Origin: a virus
DNA length: 25,946 bases
Virus record (IMG/VR): IMGVR_UViG_3300008110_000815
Span: 1 to 25,946 of that record
Strand: one strand, 5' to 3'
The stretch's first letter is position 1. Each line of letters starts with the position of its first letter. This document shows positions 1-5,908 of the stretch, piece by piece. The position numbers were made by a program, and so were the translations under genes. The notes beneath the pieces are model-generated. The model was given only the letters and a program-made list of their open reading frames with translations, made no database searches and had not been told where the DNA came from.

Positions 1-1
1 C

Positions 2-391
2 AAATCAAGTGGATCAAGTGGAAGTAGCGGTACAACCGGTGCAACTACAACAGTTGGAAGTAGTGGATCAAGTGGAAGTAGCGGTGCAACTGGAAGTAGT
101 GGATCAAGCGGTAGCAGTGGTACAAGTGGTACAAGTAGTACTGACAAATCAAGTGGATCAAGTGGAAGTAGCGGTACAACCGGTGCAACTACGACTGCCG
201 GTGGTTCACAACCAAGTGGAAGTAGCGGTACAAGTGGAAGTAGTGGAACAAGCGGTAGCAGTGGTACAAGTGGCGGATCTGGAAGTAGTGGTACAAGCGG
301 AGCGGCTGGTAGTAGTGGTACAACAGGTACAAGTGGATTAAGCACAGCCGCGGGTACATCTGGTATATCAGGAACCAGTGGTGGTGGTACA
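2..391 (+). repeat. Gly-Ser/Thr-Ser triplet repeat tract with a 48-base direct repeat
   Basis: The DNA is built from variants of GGAAGTAGT / GGTACAAGT units encoding GSS and GTS. A perfect direct repeat of 48 bases occurs at 1-48 and 145-192, offset by exactly 144 bases, so expansion or loss of a unit stays in frame. Gly at every third residue is collagen-like in spacing, but there is almost no proline. Confidence 0.8.
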
Positions 392-847
392 GTTGGTAAT
401 TTTACTCTTAGTCCAAATTATTTGATTAAAAATACAGGTGCAGCTATAGTTGACAACGTTGCTTTTCTTACTGTAACAAACACTTCGCCTACTGGAACTT
501 TAACTGTAGCTGGTACAGTGAGTGCTACTACATTAACTGAAACTTCTACGAAAGAATCTAAGACTGATATTAGACCGTTAGTACCTCCTCATTTGTCTAA
601 GTTGATGCAATTGACACCTGTATATTTTAAGTATAAAAATACTGGAGATGAGTCTATTGGATTTATAGCTGAAGAGATGTTGAAAATATATCCTGAATTT
701 GTTAGTTATAATTCAGATGGTAAAATTGATGGTATTAATTATACTAAACTGACAGCTGTATTGGTACAGGGTATTAAAGAGTTGGTTACTATTGTTGATA
801 AACAACAGAATCAAATTGATATAATAAATAAGAAATTGGGGTTATAA
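2..847 (+). CDS. Tail fibre-like protein, Gly/Ser/Thr repeats plus C-terminal S74 chaperone (5' partial)
   Basis: Open from the first bases of the window, so the N-terminus lies upstream. Roughly the first 120 residues are low-complexity GSSG/GTSG triplet-type repeats with Gly at nearly every third position. They end in a short segment (GGGTVGNFTLSPNYL) leading to a beta-rich stretch and then a C-terminal domain that I read as the S74 intramolecular chaperone of endosialidases and tail fibres. Supporting motifs are IGFIAEE, a following PEFVSY segment, GINYTKLTAVLVQGIKELV, and a coiled-coil-like end (KQQNQIDIINKKLGL). In this family a Ser and a Lys five residues later drive self-cleavage; here the candidates are Ser at 545-547 and Lys at 560-562 (STKESKTDI). 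The chaperone would trimerise the fibre and be cut off. The ATG at 422 is internal, since the frame is open well upstream. Receptor-binding role is inferred. Confidence 0.8.
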   Translation, partial: KSSGSSGSSGTTGATTTVGSSGSSGSSGATGSSGSSGSSGTSGTSSTDKSSGSSGSSGTTGATTTAGGSQPSGSSGTSGSSGTSGSSGTSGGSGSSGTSGAAGSSGTTGTSGLSTAAGTSGISGTSGGGTVGNFTLSPNYLIKNTGAAIVDNVAFLTVTNTSPTGTLTVAGTVSATTLTETSTKESKTDIRPLVPPHLSKLMQLTPVYFKYKNTGDESIGFIAEEMLKIYPEFVSYNSDGKIDGINYTKLTAVLVQGIKELVTIVDKQQNQIDIINKKLGL

Positions 848-849
848 TA

Positions 850-857
850 TATTTATT
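850..857 (+). promoter_or_regulatory. Putative late promoter octamer TATTTATT
   Basis: TATTTATT followed by a 5-base gap and the ATG at 863. It belongs to a set of nearly identical octamers found before several genes in this window. No Shine-Dalgarno sequence separates it from the ATG. Confidence 0.5.
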
Positions 858-862
858 GATGT

Positions 863-1396
863 ATGGCAACGTTACAAGCAACAAAGATTACATCTTCTTT
901 ACAGGTTGATCAAAATACGTATATTAAATTGGGTAATGCGTATATTAGTTCTGGCGGACCATATGCTCATCTTGGTCAAAATAGTTATTTTAACGGAAGT
1001 GCATGGATTCTCGGAGGACCATCATTGCAATTGTTAGCCGGACCCACATTTAATTTCATAGCAAATACGACTTCATTTCCGCAGCCGCTTATAATGACAA
1101 GTACATTAGTTACAGTTGCGTCAACATCAACGTCTTTTATAACAAGTGGAGGTAATGGTAATACTAACAGTGCAGTAGGAATTGGAGCGGCTGCTTCAAC
1201 AGTCTCTACAGACGGCAAATTACTGATCAATTCAGGAGGCACAACTAAACCAGTATTAGAAGCGGTTAATTGTGCAGGTGATGCTAAAACAAATTCACAT
1301 TCAACTTTTAAAGGATGGTTAGCTGTAAAAATAGGTAGTAACGTTGGTGCGTCTGCGGCAACAACAGGTACTTGGTATATACAACTATGGTCTTAA
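863..1396 (+). CDS. Fibre-like structural protein, tandem paralogue 1 of 3
   Basis: 177 aa. It starts MATLQAT and shares the same order of blocks with the next two genes: an N-terminal AT.I..SL.VD.NTY.KLG block, then SSGG, a NGS(A)W block, a Thr/Ser-rich middle ending TSF, then NS.VGIGAA, a DGKLLIN-GG-T-KP block, a NCAGD block, and a C-terminal GWLAVKIGS.VGASA..TGTWYI.LW. No known enzyme motif, signal peptide or membrane segment is visible. The Gly/Thr/Ser-rich beta composition and the position behind an S74 fibre gene suggest a virion adhesin or fibre-associated protein, which is inference. The start is fixed by the TATTTATT octamer just upstream and by conservation of the N-terminus among the paralogues. 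Confidence 0.65.
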   Translation: MATLQATKITSSLQVDQNTYIKLGNAYISSGGPYAHLGQNSYFNGSAWILGGPSLQLLAGPTFNFIANTTSFPQPLIMTSTLVTVASTSTSFITSGGNGNTNSAVGIGAAASTVSTDGKLLINSGGTTKPVLEAVNCAGDAKTNSHSTFKGWLAVKIGSNVGASAATTGTWYIQLWS

Positions 1397-1405
1397 TACA
1401 ATTAT

Positions 1406-1945
1406 ATGGCAACATTACGAGCAACAACAGTCGCAACATCCTTGGATGTTGAATTTAATAAATACGCACGATTAGGGGATGCATATGTTAGTTCGGGTGG
1501 TTCACTTGCTAATTTTGGTTTTGGTTGTTATTTTACCACAACGTGGACTGGTACAGGTCCTGCTTTACAGTTGGATTCTACTGCTTTTAAATTCTTAAAT
1601 GTAACTGGACCCAGTACAACGACTACAATTTTTTCTATAACAAATACGTTGACCACGGTTTCATCAACATCAACATCTTTTATAACAGGTAGTGGTAATA
1701 ATACTACTAACAGTACGGTAGGAATTGGAGAAGCCGCTGGTACGGATGCCGCAGATGGTAAATTAAAAATTAATGCCGGCGGCACCGGCAAACCATTTTT
1801 AGAAGTTACTAACTGTGCCGGAGATTCTGCGTCGGCTACAAAAACGGTTCGTAGAGGGTGGTTAGCTATAAAAATAGGAAGTAGTGTAGGTGCAACGGCG
1901 GTAACTGCAGGTACGTATTATATAGAGTTATTTAACGCAACATAA
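1406..1945 (+). CDS. Fibre-like structural protein, tandem paralogue 2 of 3
   Basis: 179 aa, same architecture as the genes on either side (MATLRATTVATSLDVE start, SSGGSLANFG, VGIGEAAG, DGKLKINAGGTGKP, NCAGD, GWLAIKIGSSVGATA). It begins 9 bases after the previous stop and, unlike paralogues 1 and 3, has no TATTTAT octamer in the gap, so it is probably cotranscribed with paralogue 1. The middle of the protein is the most divergent part, while the N-terminal 20 residues and the C-terminal third are conserved. That is the pattern expected of duplicated proteins anchored at the ends and varying in an exposed part. Function unknown; a fibre or adhesin is my inference. Confidence 0.65.
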   Translation: MATLRATTVATSLDVEFNKYARLGDAYVSSGGSLANFGFGCYFTTTWTGTGPALQLDSTAFKFLNVTGPSTTTTIFSITNTLTTVSSTSTSFITGSGNNTTNSTVGIGEAAGTDAADGKLKINAGGTGKPFLEVTNCAGDSASATKTVRRGWLAIKIGSSVGATAVTAGTYYIELFNAT

Positions 1946-2331
1946 TATATTTATTATTATATGGCAAATTTACAAGCAACAACGGTTGCAACATCATTAA
2001 CTATAGATACAAATACGTATATGAAATTAGGCAGATCGTTTTTTAGTTCAGGTGGTTCACTTGCTAATTTTGCTTATAATGCGTATTATAATGGCAGTTG
2101 GAGTGCTATAGGTACGGCTTTGCAAGTAGATACGTCTGCTTTTAAATTTATAGATATCGGAGCGAGTGGTAACACTACGTATTTAACGTCAACAACATCA
2201 TTAACAACTATTGCTACGACATCTACTACATTTGGATCCGGTATTACTAATACGGTAGGAATTGGAGCAGCTGCGGGTGCGGCTACTACAGATGGTAAAT
2301 TATTAATTAATGCCGGCGGCACCGGCAAACC
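1771..2331 (+). repeat. Identical GC-rich 24-base segment shared by paralogues 2 and 3
   Basis: A 24-base stretch centred on GCCGGCGGCACCGGC is identical at 1771-1794 and 2308-2331, encoding the NAGGTGKP block in both genes. It stands out as a GC-rich island in AT-rich DNA and contains a small inverted repeat (GCCGG/CCGGC). It marks recent duplication or gene conversion between the paralogues. Confidence 0.6.
1948..1955 (+). promoter_or_regulatory. Putative late promoter octamer TATTTATT
   Basis: TATTTATT followed by a 5-base gap and the ATG at 1961, the same geometry as at 850-857. Confidence 0.5.
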
Positions 2332-2482
2332 TATTATAGAAGTTACTAATTGTGCGGGTAATGGATCTACCAACAGTGCATTTTATAGCAGTTTTAAAGG
2401 ATGGTTAGCTGTAAAAATTAATTCATCCGTCGGCGCATCTGCTGCCGATGTCGGTACTTGGTATGTAAAATTGTGGGGATAA
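1961..2482 (+). CDS. Fibre-like structural protein, tandem paralogue 3 of 3
   Basis: 173 aa. Closest in layout to paralogue 2: MANLQATTVATSLTID start, NTYMKLG, SSGGSLANF, NGSW, LQVDTSAFKF, a Thr-rich middle, TVGIGAAAG, DGKLLINAGGTGKP, NCAGN, and a C-terminal SSFKGWLAVKI.SSVGASA.DVGTWYVKLWG. It has its own TATTTATT octamer 5 bases before the ATG. No catalytic motif is seen. I regard it as a structural, probably host-contacting protein because it lies between an S74 fibre gene and a glycosyltransferase gene, but nothing in the sequence proves this. Confidence 0.65.
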   Translation: MANLQATTVATSLTIDTNTYMKLGRSFFSSGGSLANFAYNAYYNGSWSAIGTALQVDTSAFKFIDIGASGNTTYLTSTTSLTTIATTSTTFGSGITNTVGIGAAAGAATTDGKLLINAGGTGKPIIEVTNCAGNGSTNSAFYSSFKGWLAVKINSSVGASAADVGTWYVKLWG

Positions 2483-2485
2483 TTT

Positions 2486-2770
2486 ATGAATAATATTGAT
2501 TTTAAAATTCTAAGATATGCGGACCATTTGTATCGTGGTGAACCCGCTAAAATAATTGGTTTTAGTGTAATTAAAACGGATGATCCGTCTATGTCTGTGT
2601 ATCACGAAGTTGTTTTAACTTCGTCGGTATCAGCGTCACAATTTGTGGGAAAATCAACAGAAGGTTGTGTGGATGCAGCGTTTTATTTATTAAGTTCGTC
2701 TTTAGCTAAATCTGCAAATGAACTGCTTAAGACGCCTTCAGTTATAGGCAGTTTTTACATACCAAATTGA
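2486..2770 (+). CDS. Small protein of unknown function
   Basis: 94 aa, starting 3 bases after the stop of the third paralogue and overlapping the next gene at its stop codon. The sequence (MNNIDFKILRYADHLYR... ending GSFYIPN) has no motif I recognise. It looks soluble, with a Ser/Ala-rich C-terminal half and no signal peptide. Tight packing on both sides supports it as a real gene in the fibre/glycosyltransferase cluster. It could be a small fibre-assembly or accessory protein, but that is only a guess from position. Confidence 0.55.
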   Translation: MNNIDFKILRYADHLYRGEPAKIIGFSVIKTDDPSMSVYHEVVLTSSVSASQFVGKSTEGCVDAAFYLLSSSLAKSANELLKTPSVIGSFYIPN

Positions 2771-3789
2771 AAAATTTAACGTTAACTTCAAATTATAATT
2801 TTGTTTCTGGGTACGGTGAGCTATTGTCTACAATTTTGACTGAGTTGCCTTTATGTGATTATAATGTTGTACCAAGATCCTATAGTCCTATATATGACAA
2901 ATATATTAAATTTTTTGACAAACCGTTTGTTTACGACAATCGAATGGTAGATTTGTGTTTGTTGAACATGAATAATTTGATTGGTAATGAAAACGTTTTG
3001 ACACATTTAAAATTTGACAGGCCGCGAATTTTGTTAACCATGTGGGAGTGTACTAAAATTAATGATTTAATTGTTGAAATACTTAACAAATTCGTGCATA
3101 TAATTGTGCCTAATAATTATATTAAATCAAATTTAATAAATCAGGGATTGAATACTAAAATAGATGTTGTTCCATTGTTTTGTGACACTGATTTTTTTGT
3201 GTATAATGAACATATTATTAAAGATAAATTTGTGTTTGGAATATCAAACGAAGATCCACGAAAGAATTTAAATAGGGTCGTTAGATGTTTTCTTAAAACT
3301 TTTAAAAATGTTGAAAATGTTGAGTTACAAATTAAAACGTGCACTCCATTAGGTTCTAAAATTTCAGATTCTAAATTGAAGTACTTGAATCAGTATTATA
3401 CCAAATCCGAATTAAGAGACTGGTATTATAATTTGGATGTTTACGTAAGCGGGGCTACATGTGAAGGGTGGGGAATGATGCAACAAGAAAGTTTGTGTTG
3501 TGGTCGGCCAATTATATATACAAATTATGGCGGATTGAGTGAATTTGTATCAAATGAAGCTTCGTTTGAGATTGGCTACGATGAGGTGTATAGTACAGGT
3601 TGTTGGGGCGGATATGGTGGTAAATGGTCTGAATTTAAAGAAAATGACATGTCGAGTACAATGTTATTTTGTTATAATAATATCAATGAGGTAAAAATTA
3701 AAGGCAAACAGGCTAGTGTCGGCGTTCAAAAATTTAATAAAAATAATTTTATAAAAAATCTAAACAAAATATTGAATTACTATATATAA
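2767..3789 (+). CDS. GT4-type glycosyltransferase (GT-B fold)
   Basis: 340 aa. It transfers a sugar from a nucleotide-sugar donor; the acceptor is unknown and could be a virion protein, phage DNA or a host glycan. Seen in the sequence: an N-terminal Rossmann half beginning with a GYGELL loop, an interdomain VVPLFCDTDFF segment, then the donor-binding half with a NEDPRKNLNRV segment (about residues 161-170), and an EGWGMMQQESLCCGRP segment giving the EX7E pair Glu233 and Glu241 typical of retaining GT4 enzymes. Length fits the family. The start is a TTG overlapping the TGA of the previous gene (TTGA), so translation is probably coupled; no better ATG occurs near the N-terminus. A link to the neighbouring fibre-like proteins is plausible from position only. 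Confidence 0.8.
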   Translation: MKNLTLTSNYNFVSGYGELLSTILTELPLCDYNVVPRSYSPIYDKYIKFFDKPFVYDNRMVDLCLLNMNNLIGNENVLTHLKFDRPRILLTMWECTKINDLIVEILNKFVHIIVPNNYIKSNLINQGLNTKIDVVPLFCDTDFFVYNEHIIKDKFVFGISNEDPRKNLNRVVRCFLKTFKNVENVELQIKTCTPLGSKISDSKLKYLNQYYTKSELRDWYYNLDVYVSGATCEGWGMMQQESLCCGRPIIYTNYGGLSEFVSNEASFEIGYDEVYSTGCWGGYGGKWSEFKENDMSSTMLFCYNNINEVKIKGKQASVGVQKFNKNNFIKNLNKILNYYI

Positions 3790-3794
3790 TTGTT

Positions 3795-3995
3795 ATGCAA
3801 AACAATATAATATCATCCAAACCATTATTTGAATTTTCGGAGTTAGAACTCAAAGCTATTGGCTTTGAACACTACGAACATATAAAAAATTACGAGAATA
3901 GTTTAAATTTGATTAGAACCGAATTACATAGAAGACTTAATTCTCATGTGGTAACTACGGTTACTAATAACGATTTACAAAATAAAACAAGTTAA
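3795..3995 (+). CDS. Small protein of unknown function
   Basis: 66 aa (MQNNIISSKPLFEFSELELKAIGFEHYEHIKNY...), starting 5 bases after the glycosyltransferase stop. The middle looks alpha-helical (ENSLNLIRTELHRRL). No motif or membrane segment is recognised. It is the last gene before a 130-base regulatory gap. Support is its position, plausible amphipathic helix and lack of a competing frame. Confidence 0.45.
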   Translation: MQNNIISSKPLFEFSELELKAIGFEHYEHIKNYENSLNLIRTELHRRLNSHVVTTVTNNDLQNKTS

Positions 3996-3999
3996 GTAC

Positions 4000-4028
4000 T
4001 TGACTTACTGAATTATACAAAGTATAAG
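4000..4028 (+). promoter_or_regulatory. Sigma70-like promoter upstream of the HAD-nucleotidyltransferase gene
   Basis: TTGACT at 4000-4005 (5 of 6 to consensus) and TATAAG at 4023-4028 (5 of 6), separated by 17 bases. The predicted start near 4035 would leave a leader of about 90 bases before the ATG at 4126. This is a candidate early promoter, separate from the late-type octamer closer to the gene. Confidence 0.5.
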
Positions 4029-4056
4029 TATAGCAAGCGCTTTAGTTGCTTATTGA

Positions 4057-4099
4057 ACTTTAAATAATTAAATGCTTATATAAAGTTATTATTTAAAGT
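4057..4099 (+). repeat. Perfect 12-base inverted repeat in the leader of the fusion gene
   Basis: ACTTTAAATAAT at 4057-4068 and its exact reverse complement at 4088-4099, with a 19-base loop. It lies between the sigma70-like promoter and the ATG at 4126, so it could form an RNA stem or be an operator. The 130-base gap also holds an AAGCGCTT palindrome at 4035-4042 and three TGCTTATA-like repeats. There is no T-run after the stem, so it does not look like a terminator. Confidence 0.5.
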
Positions 4100-4113
4100 G
4101 CTTATAATGCTTA

Positions 4114-4121
4114 TATTTATT
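4114..4121 (+). promoter_or_regulatory. Putative late promoter octamer TATTTATT
   Basis: TATTTATT followed by 4 bases and the ATG at 4126. Together with the promoter at 4000-4028 it would give this gene both an early-type and a late-type start. Confidence 0.5.
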
Positions 4122-4125
4122 ATAA

Positions 4126-5295
4126 ATGATTAGTAACAATTACAAAATATATGTGGATATGGATGGTGTGCTTAGTGATTGGGAAGCTCAATTTAAGCGC
4201 TATAGTGGTGGAATACCTGTAGCTACTTATGATAGTTTATATGGCAAGAAGAATCGTTATAAGTTAGTAAATAAAAATAGTCCTAACTATTATGCTAATA
4301 TGCCATGGATGAAAGATGGTAAGTTGCTTTATAACTTTGTCAATAGTTTTCCAAATGTAGAAATATTAAGTCATGCACCTGATGCTAAATCAAAAGTTGG
4401 TAAACAACAATGGCTTACAGATAAAGGTATAACATTTGAAGCGAACTTAGTGTCTAATAGAAAAGATAAATCTAAATTTGCAACTCCTGATAGTATTTTG
4501 ATTGATGACCGTGAAGATGTCGTGAATGATTTTATAAATGCCGGTGGTAAAGCAATTCTTCATACTGATTCCATTAATACTATAAATCAATTAAAAGAAA
4601 TACTTGGAATCAAAGAAAAGCATAGAATTTATAATAGCATACTAAATCCAGCGATATGGTCTACTGAAGATAGTATTAAACCCGAAGTATTAAATTCACT
4701 TTTGAAGGTTGCTAATACATTTTATAAAGATACTGAATTGACTGCTCCATTGGAAGATATATATTTTCTTGGTAGTACTGCGGGATATAATTGGACTCCG
4801 ACCAGCGACATAGATTTACACTTGGTGGTAGATTTTGATAAGATAGGAGATGACGAGGAATTAGTAAAACAGTATGTTGATGGGTTGAAAAGTAAGTGGA
4901 ATCAATCACATGATATTAAGATAGGCAATCATCCTGTTGAGGTTTATATTCAAGATAAAAAAGAAGTTAATAAAAGTCAAGCTGTGTATAGTTTGATGAA
5001 AAATACTTGGATAAAAAAGCCAAAACACGAAGATATTGAAGTGGATAAAGAAGCTATTAAGAAGAAGTACAAACAGCTTGTGGAGTCAATTAATGCGGCT
5101 ATACAAGAACAAGATATTGACAAAATAAAGAAGTTAATTAAACGCATATATGATATGCGTCAAGCTGGTTTGGATAAGAGTGGGGAATATAGTACCGAGA
5201 ACTTAGTGTTTAAACTTTTAAGATCAACTGGGTATATAAACAAACTAAGAGATACAGTTACGCAATTAACTGACAAAGAATTATCCAAAATATAA
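4126..5295 (+). CDS. Fusion of HAD-type 5'-nucleotidase-like domain and nucleotidyltransferase domain
   Basis: 389 aa with two parts. The N-terminal part (about 1-155) carries HAD motif I (YVDMDGVLSDWE, Asp11 and Asp13) and a terminal acidic pair (ILIDDREDVVNDF) before an NAGG turn, as in NT5C-type deoxyribonucleotidases. The C-terminal part (about 195-389) carries a polymerase-beta-type nucleotidyltransferase core: GSTAGYNWTPTSDIDLHL with Gly216-Ser217 and the DxD pair Asp228/Asp230, plus a candidate third acid, Glu272 (VEVYI). A conserved-looking helical tail follows (RQAGLDKSGEYSTENLVFKLLR). Domain families are established; the substrate and the reason for the fusion are unknown. It sits just before the tail tube gene, unusual for a nucleotide enzyme. 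It could act in nucleotide or RNA-end metabolism or in countering host defence. No SD; the start is fixed by the octamer upstream. Confidence 0.75.
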   Translation: MISNNYKIYVDMDGVLSDWEAQFKRYSGGIPVATYDSLYGKKNRYKLVNKNSPNYYANMPWMKDGKLLYNFVNSFPNVEILSHAPDAKSKVGKQQWLTDKGITFEANLVSNRKDKSKFATPDSILIDDREDVVNDFINAGGKAILHTDSINTINQLKEILGIKEKHRIYNSILNPAIWSTEDSIKPEVLNSLLKVANTFYKDTELTAPLEDIYFLGSTAGYNWTPTSDIDLHLVVDFDKIGDDEELVKQYVDGLKSKWNQSHDIKIGNHPVEVYIQDKKEVNKSQAVYSLMKNTWIKKPKHEDIEVDKEAIKKKYKQLVESINAAIQEQDIDKIKKLIKRIYDMRQAGLDKSGEYSTENLVFKLLRSTGYINKLRDTVTQLTDKELSKI

Positions 5296-5324
5296 AAAAC
5301 TTTGTATAAAATCAATTTTTTTAA

Positions 5325-5332
5325 TATTTATA
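5325..5332 (+). promoter_or_regulatory. Putative late promoter octamer TATTTATA upstream of the tail tube gene
   Basis: TATTTATA lies 25 bases before the ATG at 5358. It is the only copy in the set that leaves room for a real leader. Confidence 0.5.
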
Positions 5333-5344
5333 TCTAGAACATAA

Positions 5345-5349
5345 TAAGG
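5345..5349 (+). promoter_or_regulatory. Shine-Dalgarno-like AAGGT of the tail tube gene
   Basis: AAGGT about 8 bases before the ATG at 5358 is the only convincing ribosome-binding site I see before a gene in this window. It belongs to the gene likely to need the highest protein output. Confidence 0.45.
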
Positions 5350-5357
5350 TATAATTT

Positions 5358-5849
5358 ATGGCAGAACTACTAAATCCAAACGAAATTTTTGCAACAGCAT
5401 TTGAACCAAAAGTTAAAAATAGGTTCATCTTGTACGCTGATGGCATTCCATCTTTCATCATCAAGAAAACTGATAGACCAAAATTGAGTCAAACAGCAAA
5501 AGAACTTGACCACATCAACATTCGTACCTTCTATAAAGGTAAGAGTATTTGGCAAACAATGGCGATGGAACTGTATGATCCAATTGTACCAAGTGGTGCT
5601 CAAGCTGTAATGGAATGGGTACGGTTACACCATGAATCTGTTACCGGTCGTGATGGTTACCAAGACTTCTATAAGAAGGATTTGACTGTCAATGTTCTAG
5701 GTCCGGTAGGCGACAAAGTAGAAGAGTGGAGTCTACGTGGATGCTTTATCACTGAAGCTAGCTTTGGTGAAATGGACTGGAGTGACGATGGTAGTGCTTT
5801 AACAATTAGTTTGACTATTCAACCAGACTATTGCGTGCTTCAATATTAA
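5358..5849 (+). CDS. 19: Tail tube protein, T4 gp19-like
   Basis: 163 aa, the same length as T4 gp19. The protein stacks as hexameric rings to form the inner tail tube through which DNA passes. Sequence features match the family: a short N-terminal helix (MAELLNPNEIFATAFEP), beta strands around NRFILYADGIPSFIIKK, a central WQTMAMELYDPIVPSG, and a C-terminal strand set ending LRGCFITEASFGEMDWSDDGS then LTISLTIQPDYCVLQY. There is a leader with an SD-like site and a strong terminator behind it, so it is transcribed as its own short unit. Codon choice is less AT-biased at third positions than in the neighbouring genes, consistent with high expression. Confidence is high because length, strand pattern and context agree. 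Confidence 0.9.
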   Translation: MAELLNPNEIFATAFEPKVKNRFILYADGIPSFIIKKTDRPKLSQTAKELDHINIRTFYKGKSIWQTMAMELYDPIVPSGAQAVMEWVRLHHESVTGRDGYQDFYKKDLTVNVLGPVGDKVEEWSLRGCFITEASFGEMDWSDDGSALTISLTIQPDYCVLQY

Positions 5850-5867
5850 TTTAACCTTATTAAAAAG

Positions 5868-5894
5868 AACCCCAGCAGAAACGCTGGGGTTTTT
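5868..5894 (+). terminator. Rho-independent terminator after the tail tube gene
   Basis: AACCCCAGC at 5868-5876 pairs with GCTGGGGTT at 5883-5891 across a 6-base loop and runs into a T-run ending at 5894. It is one of the strongest GC hairpins in the window. The next gene restarts with its own octamer immediately after. Confidence 0.9.
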
Positions 5895-5895
5895 C

Positions 5896-5903
5896 TATTT
5901 ATT
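5896..5903 (+). promoter_or_regulatory. Putative late promoter octamer TATTTATT
   Basis: TATTTATT directly behind the terminator and 5 bases before the ATG at 5909. A gene restarting straight after a terminator needs its own start signal, which strengthens the promoter reading of this octamer. Confidence 0.55.
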
Positions 5904-5908
5904 ACTAT

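Noticed and set aside
9-341. Open frame rich in Val/Gln/Glu over the repeat tract
   Set aside because: It is a shifted reading of the GSS/GTS repeat DNA. The frame open from base 2 continues into the S74 domain, so that one is real.
1-391. CRISPR-like repeat array
   Set aside because: Repeats are coding, of variable short units without unique spacers of fixed length.
4006-4125. tRNA or small RNA gene in the gap before the fusion enzyme
   Set aside because: No cloverleaf or conserved tRNA elements could be drawn; the stem fits a leader structure better.
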